Both the position numbers and the translations under genes were made by a program. Shown piece by piece: positions 1-5,016 of a DNA stretch of 10,575 nt (position 1 is its first letter; each line of letters opens with the position of its first letter). The stretch lies in assembly GCA_014523695.1 (NCBI GenBank), contig JAATVS010000475.1, forward strand, positions 1-10,575. The letters run 5' to 3'. Under the pieces are notes generated by a model. It was not told the DNA's origin. It ran no database searches and was given only the letters and a program-made list of their open reading frames with translations. The DNA comes from Nitrososphaerales archaeon TH5895. GTDB lineage: Archaea; Thermoproteota; Nitrososphaeria; Nitrososphaerales; Nitrososphaeraceae.

Positions 1-218
1 GCTATATTATGGACCATTCTATACAAATTTCCAACTTCTGCTTCAGTCATCTTAAAGAGGTCTGCGTAGTGGTACTTGGGGAGTACAAGCGTATGCCCGA
101 AGGTAATGGGATATTTGTCCATAAAAGCCAAAAAAGTGTCGTTCTCGTATACTTTCGCTACAGGCGATTGGCCTCTGATTATCGCACAGAAGACGCAAAA
201 CGTGTTAGTATCAGACAT
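1..218 (-). CDS. HIT-family nucleotide hydrolase/transferase, N-terminal part (cut by window edge)
   Basis: The minus strand reads from an ATG at 218 down to base 1 without a stop, giving the first 72 residues. What is seen: the N-terminal C-x2-C pair (C8, C11, in the context FCVFCAII), then a KVYEND strand, the LAFMDKYPITFGHTLVLPK stretch and a YHYADL segment. This is the characteristic order of the HIT (histidine triad) fold. In many prokaryotic HIT proteins the two Cys help bind zinc. Family members bind nucleotides and hydrolyse or transfer nucleotidyl groups in the cytoplasm; the exact substrate cannot be told. The catalytic H-x-H-x-H motif would lie beyond the window. The gene diverges from the zinc-ribbon gene at 363 and has a TATA-like element 32-41 bases upstream, which suggests a very short leader. 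Family assignment is strong; function is only general. Confidence 0.9.
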   Translation of the reverse strand, partial: MSDTNTFCVFCAIIRGQSPVAKVYENDTFLAFMDKYPITFGHTLVLPKYHYADLFKMTEAEVGNLYRMVHNI

Positions 219-249
219 CTATTTGACTTCTTAATGGTCGACAGATGCG

Positions 250-259
250 TTTATTTATT
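250..259 (-). promoter_or_regulatory. TATA-like box for the HIT-family gene
   Basis: The minus strand carries AATAAATAAA here. Its centre is about 36 bases upstream of the ATG at 218. With the usual archaeal spacing of roughly 25 bases from TATA centre to transcription start, the mRNA would begin about 10 bases before the ATG, a short leader. It lies in the 144-base divergent region shared with the zinc-ribbon gene at 363. Confidence 0.45.
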
Positions 260-326
260 GTTTAGGGTTTGAAGTATTCCTTTGTAGTAAGGGGATGTCG
301 CATTTAGCGCTCTGGACTTGCAGCAT

Positions 327-347
327 ATCTCATAAATATCATGAGAT
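327..347 (+). promoter_or_regulatory. TATA box inside a perfect inverted repeat (promoter/operator of the zinc-ribbon gene)
   Basis: ATCTCAT (327-333) and ATGAGAT (341-347) are perfect 7-base inverted copies separated by the AT-rich spacer AAATATC. The likely TATA element (CATAAATATC, 331-340) sits in the middle. Its centre is about 26 bases before the ATG at 363, so the transcript is probably leaderless. An inverted repeat that straddles a TATA box is where an archaeal repressor would compete with TBP. Regulator binding is an inference. Confidence 0.45.
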
Positions 348-362
348 TGTCTTCATAAGATC

Positions 363-551
363 ATGGTAGAAACAGTAGAGCTTGAAACTTTTGATTTGAC
401 ATTCTCATATCATTGTCCGAAATGTGATTACTTAAATGAGGAGATTTCAGCACACGATCTCCTTAATGGAAATGCAGAGTGTGGTATGTGCGAAACTGTA
501 TTCAAAGTGGAGGGCATCGATGGAATTAAGATAACTGCAACAATTGAGTAG
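363..551 (+). CDS. Small zinc-ribbon protein, function unknown
   Basis: Encodes 62 residues with two Cys pairs: C18-P-K-C21 and C40-G-M-C43, separated by 18 residues. This is the spacing of a zinc ribbon, so the protein very probably folds around one zinc ion. The N-terminal strand (ETFDLTFSYH) leads directly into the first knuckle. The C-terminus is strand-like and no other domain is present. There is no signal peptide or membrane segment, so it is cytoplasmic. The ATG start is supported by a TATA-like box centred about 26 bases upstream, implying a leaderless message. I do not recognise a specific family. Zinc ribbons of this size in archaea are often nucleic-acid or protein-binding adaptors, but nothing here says which. 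It is followed after 57 bases by ilvD, which has its own promoter-like element, so co-transcription is not required. Confidence 0.75.
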   Translation: MVETVELETFDLTFSYHCPKCDYLNEEISAHDLLNGNAECGMCETVFKVEGIDGIKITATIE

Positions 552-572
552 TATATCAGAGCTCACGGATCA

Positions 573-587
573 CTAAAATTAAAATAA
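573..587 (+). promoter_or_regulatory. TATA-like box for ilvD
   Basis: The AT-rich run around CTAAAATTAAAATAA ends 21 bases before the GTG at 609. Its core (ATTAAAATA) is centred about 27 bases upstream of the GTG, which predicts transcription starting at or within a base or two of the start codon, a leaderless mRNA. Confidence 0.5.
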
Positions 588-590
588 CTA

Positions 591-612
591 TCACAAATCC
601 TTACCTTTGTGA
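591..612 (+). promoter_or_regulatory. Perfect inverted repeat covering the ilvD start codon (candidate operator)
   Basis: TCACAAA (591-597) and TTTGTGA (606-612) are perfect 7-base inverted arms with an 8-base spacer. The right arm contains the GTG start of ilvD, and the predicted transcription start lies within it. A protein bound here would block polymerase loading or initiation. Lrp/AsnC-type regulators commonly control branched-chain amino acid genes in archaea, but assigning one here is a guess. Confidence 0.4.
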
Positions 613-2297
613 ACTTACCAAGTCGCAAAGTTATCGAAGGTGGTGCAAGAGCGCCTCAAAGGTCATATTATAAGTCTATGGGCTTGACAGATGACGATCT
701 TTCAAGACCAATGGTAGGGGTATCTTCCACGTGCAATGAAGCTACTCCATGCAATATCCATCTTGGAAGGTTGGCGCAGTATGCAAAGAAAGGAGTAAAA
801 GACGTTGGTTGCACGCCTAGGGAGTTTACAGCTATTTCCGTTTCTGATGGAATCGCGATGGGGCACGAAGGAATGAAGGCGTCATTGGTCAGCAGGGAAA
901 TCATTGCGGATTCCATTGAAGTGATGATGATCGCTCACCAATACGATGCGCTTGTTGGGATATCGGGTTGTGATAAGAGTCTACCCGGAACAATGATGGG
1001 CATGGCCCGTGTGAACCTTCCCGCTATATTTGTATATGGAGGGTCGATATTACCTGGGATTTGGAACGGTAAGCAGGTCACCATCCAAGATGTTTTTGAA
1101 GCAGTCGGTACTTATGAGGCAGGCAAGATGAGTCTGACAGAGCTTGTAAGTTTAGAAAATGTTGCATGCCCTTCTGCAGGCTCATGTGCCGGTATGTATA
1201 CTGCAAATACTATGGCATCAGTGGGGGAAGCAGTGGGCATGTCGTTACCGGGCAGTTCTACACCGCCAGCAGAAAGCGAGAAGAGAGACACCATCTGCTA
1301 TGAAGCAGGAAAAACTATTAGTTTGCTTATCGAAAATAATATTCGACCAAGGGATATATTGACATTTGAAGCCTTTGAAAACGGAATTGCCATGGCCAAT
1401 GCAATCGGTGGGTCTACTAACGCTGTGTTGCATCTGTTAGCCTTAGCAAGAGAGGTCGGTATTAACTTGACATTGTCAGATTTTGAGAGAATTAGGAAGC
1501 GAACACCACATATTGCAAATATGAGACCAGGAGGGGCTTATGTAATGATTGACCTCGAAAAGATAGGAGGCATCCCTGTGATTATGAAAATGCTCTACGA
1601 ACGCGGTCTTTTCAATGGTGAAGTAATGACAGTAACAGGGAAGACAATGAAAGAAAATTTGGATCACATAGAGGCTGATTTATCTGAATATACTCAGCTG
1701 GTTACCCCTGTAAGTACACCTTTGCATGTACAAGGAACGCTTATGGTTTTAAGCGGCACTTTGGCACCAAAGGGGGCGGTAGTGAAAATCGCCGGGCTCG
1801 ACAGACCTCGCTTTCGTGGAAAAGCAAAGGTGTTCAATGCAGAAGAGGAAGCATTTGAGGCGATTTCAAAAGGAGAAGTGACTGAGGGAGATGTATTGGT
1901 CATCAGATACGAAGGCCCTAAAGGAGGCCCAGGGATGAGAGAAATGTTAGCAGTGACAGCTGCCCTTGTGGGGCAGGGACTCGGCCAAAAAGTTGCTATG
2001 GTAACAGATGGGAGATTCTCAGGAGCAACTAGGGGCCTTATGATCGGCCATGTATCTCCAGAAGCTATGAAGGGTGGGCCGATTGCGATCGTAGAAAATG
2101 ACGATCAAATCGAGATAGATATTGAAAGGGGAACAGTTGACCTAATGTTAGACAGTATCACAATTGAAGAGAGACTTAAGAATTGGAAACCAATCGCTAA
2201 TCGATATTTTTCAGGAGTTTTGGCAAAATATGCGTCACTGGTACAGTCTGCTTCTGACGGAGCGATTACTCTTCCTGCAACAGAGATCCCAAGATGA
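609..2297 (+). CDS. ilvD: Dihydroxy-acid dehydratase (EC 4.2.1.9)
   Basis: IlvD dehydrates 2,3-dihydroxy-isovalerate and 2,3-dihydroxy-3-methylvalerate to the 2-oxo acids that precede valine, leucine and isoleucine. It is a cytoplasmic iron-sulfur, Mg-dependent enzyme. The 562-residue length is normal for the family. Hallmarks seen: T-P-C48-N-I-H, G-C121-D-K123-S-L-P-G, and S-A-G-S-C193-A-G-M-Y. The three Cys are the cluster ligands and D122/K123 belong to the metal site. Near the C-terminus TDGRFSG (466-472) leads into IGHVSPEA, the substrate-binding and catalytic Ser region. The start is GTG at 609: it gives the usual short N-terminus (NLPSRKVIEGGARAPQRS), and a TATA-like box about 27 bases upstream fits a leaderless transcript. 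The downstream gene has its own TATA box, so ilvD is probably monocistronic. Other branched-chain genes are not in the window. Whether the cluster is 2Fe-2S or 4Fe-4S cannot be decided. Confidence 0.97.
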   Translation: MNLPSRKVIEGGARAPQRSYYKSMGLTDDDLSRPMVGVSSTCNEATPCNIHLGRLAQYAKKGVKDVGCTPREFTAISVSDGIAMGHEGMKASLVSREIIADSIEVMMIAHQYDALVGISGCDKSLPGTMMGMARVNLPAIFVYGGSILPGIWNGKQVTIQDVFEAVGTYEAGKMSLTELVSLENVACPSAGSCAGMYTANTMASVGEAVGMSLPGSSTPPAESEKRDTICYEAGKTISLLIENNIRPRDILTFEAFENGIAMANAIGGSTNAVLHLLALAREVGINLTLSDFERIRKRTPHIANMRPGGAYVMIDLEKIGGIPVIMKMLYERGLFNGEVMTVTGKTMKENLDHIEADLSEYTQLVTPVSTPLHVQGTLMVLSGTLAPKGAVVKIAGLDRPRFRGKAKVFNAEEEAFEAISKGEVTEGDVLVIRYEGPKGGPGMREMLAVTAALVGQGLGQKVAMVTDGRFSGATRGLMIGHVSPEAMKGGPIAIVENDDQIEIDIERGTVDLMLDSITIEERLKNWKPIANRYFSGVLAKYASLVQSASDGAITLPATEIPR

Positions 2298-2330
2298 ATC
2301 CTCTTCGATCTTTATGATTCAAAGAAGATG

Positions 2331-2338
2331 TATAAATA
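2331..2338 (+). promoter_or_regulatory. TATA box for the Ygr210-type GTPase gene
   Basis: TATAAATA is a near-ideal archaeal TATA box. Its centre is about 26 bases before the ATG at 2361, so transcription should start at the start codon (leaderless). It lies in the 63-base gap after ilvD, which indicates that the GTPase gene is transcribed independently. Confidence 0.7.
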
Positions 2339-2360
2339 TGAATGATGAGGTCGGTTATGT

Positions 2361-3575
2361 ATGATAAAAATTGGGCTAATAGGCAAGACCAATACTGGTA
2401 AGACTACCTTCTTTAACTCGGCTTCTCTTTCATCGGCAGATATCTCAAACTATCCATTTACTACGAAGGTCCCTTCAGTCGCGAATGCAAATGCAATTAC
2501 ATTATGCGTACACAAGGAGCTCGGCGTTAATGACAATCCACGTAATTCACGCTGTGTGGATGGATGGAGATTCATTCCGATAGAGATAGTCGATCTCCCA
2601 GGATTGATAAAGGGTGCTTGGGAAGGAAAGGGATTGGGCAATCAGTTTCTCTCGGTGGCAGCCCAGTCTGATGCCCTACTTCATATAGTTGACGTCTCCG
2701 GGAGCATCGATGCATCAGGTAAAGTAGCCGAACCAGGTACTGGGGACCCTATCGCGGATATAGCGGACATAGAGGAGGAATTAGTCATGTGGTATCTAAA
2801 GTTGTTTGAAGGAAATCGGGACAAGATTGCCCGCTCGATCCACTCCGGAGTGGATACGATAAATTCCATTACAGAAATATTTAGGGGAATTGGAGTAAAG
2901 GAACATCACGTAAAGGCTGCTATCATATCGAATAATTTAGGCGATACAAAGATTGATGATTATAGCTCTGAAATTACTAAGGATTTTGTTTGGTCTCTTC
3001 GAGAGCTCTCAAAACCGACCTTGATAGTAGCAAATAAAGTTGATTTACCGTCTTCTTCAGATAACTTCAGAAGATTGAGAGAAGAGTACAAGGATCTTAT
3101 CATTGTGCCTGCGAGTGCGGATGCTGAATTGACACTGAGGAGGGCTGAACACAGAGGGTTGATTAAGTACCTTCCGGGTGACGAACGGTTTGAAATCTTA
3201 GAGCAGAAAGGGCTGAATGAAAAACAAAAATGGGCCCTTAATTTCATCAGGAGAGATATTCTCGGGGAATATATGAGAACGGGTGTACAATTCGCCTTAA
3301 ATGTTGCTGTCATGAAACTACTACGGATGAACACTGTTTATCCTGTGGCAAATCCTTCAAAGTTTTCAGATAGGAGCGGACAAGTCTTACCAGACGTTTA
3401 TCTCATGGAGGCTGGATCAACTGTGGCAGATCTCGCACATACAGTTCATAGCGACCTGTCTCGGGGTCTCCTCTATGCCGTGGACGCAAGAGATGGATTA
3501 AGACTCCCAGTCAATTATCATTTGAAGGATCGTGACGTACTATCAATCGTCTCCTCAGGTAGGAAGAAAAGATGA
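2361..3575 (+). CDS. OBG-superfamily GTPase, Ygr210/YchF-related, with C-terminal TGS domain
   Basis: Encodes 404 residues. G-motifs in order: P-loop GKTNTGKTT (8-16), switch I region with YPFTT (31-35), G3 DLPGL (78-82) and G4 NKVD (225-228). Between G3 and G4 are the stretches GAWEGKGLGNQFL, ALLHIVDVSGSID and DPIADIADIEEEL. These long conserved runs, with CVDG before G3, match the archaeal/fungal Ygr210 branch of the OBG group. The canonical NKxD predicts GTP specificity, unlike bacterial YchF/OLA1, which has NxxE and prefers ATP. The last ~75 residues (about 331-404) form a TGS domain (LMEAGSTVADLAHTVHSDL), common in ribosome- or RNA-associated factors. Likely role: a translation or ribosome-linked GTPase in the cytoplasm; the precise function of this subfamily is not established. 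A strong TATA box at 2331 supports this ATG. The next gene, for RNA polymerase subunit P, fits an information-processing context. Confidence 0.9.
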   Translation: MIKIGLIGKTNTGKTTFFNSASLSSADISNYPFTTKVPSVANANAITLCVHKELGVNDNPRNSRCVDGWRFIPIEIVDLPGLIKGAWEGKGLGNQFLSVAAQSDALLHIVDVSGSIDASGKVAEPGTGDPIADIADIEEELVMWYLKLFEGNRDKIARSIHSGVDTINSITEIFRGIGVKEHHVKAAIISNNLGDTKIDDYSSEITKDFVWSLRELSKPTLIVANKVDLPSSSDNFRRLREEYKDLIIVPASADAELTLRRAEHRGLIKYLPGDERFEILEQKGLNEKQKWALNFIRRDILGEYMRTGVQFALNVAVMKLLRMNTVYPVANPSKFSDRSGQVLPDVYLMEAGSTVADLAHTVHSDLSRGLLYAVDARDGLRLPVNYHLKDRDVLSIVSSGRKKR

Positions 3576-3583
3576 CCTATTCT

Positions 3584-3603
3584 GGTATTATCGTAATAAT
3601 ACC
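3584..3603 (+). promoter_or_regulatory. Perfect 8-bp hairpin/inverted repeat between the GTPase gene and rpoP
   Basis: GGTATTAT (3584-3591), loop CGTA, ATAATACC (3596-3603). It begins 9 bases after the GTPase stop codon. No T-run follows, so a classical intrinsic terminator is unlikely. The right half, GTAATAATA (3593-3601), could serve as a TATA-like element for an rpoP message starting near 3622-3626, in which case the repeat would also be an operator. Alternatively it stabilises the 3' end of the GTPase mRNA. Confidence 0.4.
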
Positions 3604-3643
3604 GTGAATTTATGAAGATAAGCTTTTATTTGAATAGTCTACT

Positions 3644-3650
3644 AGGAGGA
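3644..3650 (+). promoter_or_regulatory. Shine-Dalgarno sequence that decides the rpoP start
   Basis: AGGAGGA is a full complement to the archaeal 16S 3' end. It lies six bases before the TTG at 3657. It supports TTG rather than the upstream ATG at 3612 as the translation start of rpoP. This contrasts with the apparently leaderless neighbours. Confidence 0.6.
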
Positions 3651-3656
3651 TTAGGA

Positions 3657-3824
3657 TTGTCTGATTCAGGAACTCTCGGAGGCGTAGTCTATGAATGCAT
3701 GCGTTGCGGCACACACGTAACAGTGGAAGAGCTATCTAGGTTACCTGAGATTAAATGTATTTGTGGATTCAGGGTCTTTAGAAAGGCTAGACAACCCATT
3801 GTTAAACAATTAAAAGCAGTTTAG
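3657..3824 (+). CDS. rpoP: DNA-directed RNA polymerase subunit P (Rpb12/RpoP)
   Basis: RpoP is the small zinc-binding subunit of archaeal RNA polymerase, equivalent to eukaryotic Rpb12, and helps assembly and promoter opening. The 55-residue product has Y-E-C14-M-R-C17-G, then P-E-I-K-C34-I-C36-G-F-R-V and the conserved basic tail FRKARQPIVKQLKAV, which matches the family's R-x-P-x-V-K ending. The family usually has 44-50 residues. The TTG start at 3657 gives near-family length and has a perfect Shine-Dalgarno in front. An in-frame ATG at 3612 would add 15 residues (MKISFYLN...) that look like translated leader. Oddity: the second zinc knuckle is C-x-C, one residue shorter than the usual C-x2-C. 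A hairpin with a T-run follows the stop codon. Identity is strong from the tail and first knuckle; the start is less certain. Confidence 0.88.
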   Translation: MSDSGTLGGVVYECMRCGTHVTVEELSRLPEIKCICGFRVFRKARQPIVKQLKAV

Positions 3825-3845
3825 CTAAGCTAACCCGCTATTTTT
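3821..3845 (+). terminator. Hairpin plus T-run after rpoP
   Basis: TTAGCT-A-AGCTAA (3821-3833) is a perfect 6-bp inverted repeat that includes the rpoP stop codon (TAG, 3822-3824). TTTTT follows at 3841-3845. Archaeal termination depends mainly on the U-run, so this is a plausible terminator of modest strength. Confidence 0.45.
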
Positions 3846-3897
3846 CATATTTGAGGGTATCCATACATTTTTAGTGAGGCCTATACACTACGCAAGT

Positions 3898-4068
3898 ATG
3901 AAAGTGAAGTGCCCTGACTGTGATGGGAAAGCAGAGCTGTCTGATAATTTCAGTTTTGTGCGATGTGATCAATGTCATTTGGACCTGACCTATGGTGAAT
4001 ATGTCAGATACATCGGGAAGAAAAATCCCGTTTATAAAAACATACTCAGCGATTATAAGCAGCGGTAG
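3898..4068 (+). CDS. Small zinc-ribbon protein, function unknown
   Basis: Encodes 56 residues from the ATG at 3898. It has K-C5-P-D-C8 and R-C23-D-Q-C26-H, a compact four-Cys zinc ribbon with a 14-residue loop. The C-terminal half (LTYGEYVRYIGKKNPVYKNILSDYKQR) is basic and aromatic and is probably helical. An in-frame GTG at 3874 would add eight residues (RPIHYAS), but starting at 3898 puts the first Cys pair right after a short strand, as in other zinc ribbons. A weak AT-rich element (about 3862-3873) sits at a suitable distance for a leaderless message from 3898. There is no signal peptide or membrane segment. I do not recognise a named family. It resembles zinc-ribbon modules of transcription and translation factors but lacks any additional diagnostic motif. 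It follows rpoP by 73 bases, and rpoP has a terminator-like hairpin, so they may not share a transcript. Confidence 0.7.
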   Translation: MKVKCPDCDGKAELSDNFSFVRCDQCHLDLTYGEYVRYIGKKNPVYKNILSDYKQR

Positions 4069-4166
4069 CGACAGGTTTACGTTATCTGACCAGTCCTTCA
4101 TTTTTTGGCCCCAGCGGCCATATTACTAACACTTTTTGCCCTCCCTGATTTGAGCTCCTTAATCTA

Positions 4167-4186
4167 GTCTACACTTGTCTACACTT
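4167..4186. repeat. Tandem direct repeat, two 10-base copies
   Basis: GTCTACACTT occurs twice back to back (4167-4176 and 4177-4186). A 10-base period places both copies on the same face of the helix, which would suit two protein monomers, but it could also be a chance duplication in non-coding DNA. Confidence 0.6.
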
Positions 4187-4303
4187 CTCGTTATGTGGTT
4201 GATTAATGGGGTTTTCTCTCTGTAGTGATTGACTTTTTGACCTATAATGCATATACTGTAGCAGGAGGACGCAGAATTTTTCTTGGATAGTCCCAAAAGT
4301 TCT

Positions 4304-4311
4304 AAAAAAAA
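4304..4311 (-). terminator. U-run terminator for the proteasome beta gene
   Basis: Eight consecutive A on the plus strand give U8 in the minus-strand transcript, 25 bases after the stop codon at 4336. Archaeal RNA polymerase terminates on U-runs of this kind without needing a hairpin. Confidence 0.5.
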
Positions 4312-4335
4312 TCGCGCATTAGGTATTATACTGCC

Positions 4336-4938
4336 CTACTTATCGAAGCTAAGAGACTGTTGTGCTTGACCACCCTTGGTAATTACCAAGAGATCTATCC
4401 CGTCGCCACTTGCAGAATCTCGCTGAATTGAAGATCTGATGGCCTTTAACGCAAGCTCCTTTGATTGTTCAGCCGTAAGACTTGATTTGTATTCAGAGTC
4501 AAGAACTCCTAATGCCATTTCTGCTCCAGTCCCGACAGCAGCGTAATCATCTGGAAGAACAGAACCTAGAGGATCTAATGTATAGATTTGTGATTTTGTG
4601 TTTACTCCCCCAACAATAACTTGTGTAAGAAGCGGGAAAAATCTGCGTTCAAACATTATGACGGACATCAGCTTCGCTATCGAATTAGGCGCAACATTTC
4701 GTCTTGTTTCAAGCTTTCGAATTTTTGCCAATGCCTCAACTTGTCTGACCAATACTTGCATATCCGCTATCATACCCGCGCATGCCGCGCCAACACTCTC
4801 TGTGACAGAAAATATTTTTCTTGTATGCTTATTAATAACGAAATTCCCATACGAGACACGTTTTTCAGCAGCTAAGATGACACCGTCAGAGAACGTTATC
4901 CCAACTGCCGTCGCCCCTGGCATAAATTGAAAAGCCAT
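4336..4938 (-). CDS. psmB: Proteasome beta subunit, predicted non-catalytic (Thr1 replaced by Ala)
   Basis: Beta subunit of the archaeal 20S proteasome, the barrel protease that degrades unfolded or tagged proteins in the cytoplasm. Encodes 200 residues, normal for the family. The Ntn-hydrolase fold is clear: GATAVGITFSDGVILAAEKR, NKHTRKIF, AGMIADMQVLVRQ, VGGVNTKSQIYTLDPLGS, YAAVGTGAEMALGVLDSEY and QRDSASGDGIDLLVI. Aligned by eye to Thermoplasma PsmB, residue 9 takes the place of the nucleophile Thr1 and is Ala, while Glu17 (E25), Lys33 (K41), Asp166 (D174) and Ser169 (S177) are kept and Ser129 is Thr (T137). Without Thr1 the subunit should not cleave its eight-residue N-terminal segment or hydrolyse peptides. 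From family knowledge, Sulfolobus PsmB1 has a similar P-A-T-A start and works beside an active second beta subunit. That partner should be encoded elsewhere in this genome. Monocistronic by its surroundings. Confidence 0.95.
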   Translation of the reverse strand: MAFQFMPGATAVGITFSDGVILAAEKRVSYGNFVINKHTRKIFSVTESVGAACAGMIADMQVLVRQVEALAKIRKLETRRNVAPNSIAKLMSVIMFERRFFPLLTQVIVGGVNTKSQIYTLDPLGSVLPDDYAAVGTGAEMALGVLDSEYKSSLTAEQSKELALKAIRSSIQRDSASGDGIDLLVITKGGQAQQSLSFDK

Positions 4939-5016
4939 TTATTTCGTCATTATATCCGAGTGTAGTTAGATTTAGTCCTTTCTATCGGGGGGTCTTTTCC
5001 AGGAATCTAAGTTTCG

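Larger units (their letters stand above)
4069..4335. other. 267-base intergenic region between convergent genes, no gene supported
   Basis: The zinc-ribbon gene (plus) and the proteasome gene (minus) run towards each other here. Seen: a T6 run (4101-4106), probably part of the plus-strand terminator; a short GC hairpin TGGCC/GGCCA (4106-4120); a tandem 10-base repeat (4167-4186); a TATA-like stretch TATAATGCATATA (about 4243-4255); an AGGAGG (4263-4268) without a suitably placed start codon; and an A8 run (4304-4311) that reads as U8 for the proteasome transcript. No ORF with recognisable protein features and no tRNA-like fold was found. A small RNA is possible but unproven. Confidence 0.6.

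Noticed and set aside
9..272. Plus-strand open frame of 87 codons at the left edge
   Set aside because: It lies opposite the HIT-family gene, whose protein has clear family motifs; the plus-strand product has none.
2960..3334. Minus-strand open frame of 124 codons
   Set aside because: It is antisense to the GTPase gene across its G4 region; low-complexity Ser/Leu-rich product, no motif.
4106..4120. GC-rich hairpin TGGCC/GGCCA as an intrinsic terminator
   Set aside because: The T6 run precedes rather than follows it on the plus strand, and on the minus strand it is followed by A6; it does not have terminator layout in either direction.
4263..4268. AGGAGG as the ribosome-binding site of a short gene
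   Set aside because: The nearest possible start is a TTG 14 bases further on, leading to a 27-residue frame without features that runs into the proteasome gene.
4069..4335. tRNA or other structured RNA gene in the convergent gap
   Set aside because: No T-arm consensus or acceptor pairing could be found by eye; absence of a small RNA is not proven.
4598..4930. Plus-strand open frame of 110 codons
   Set aside because: It is the antisense image of the well-supported proteasome beta gene and shows no domain of its own.
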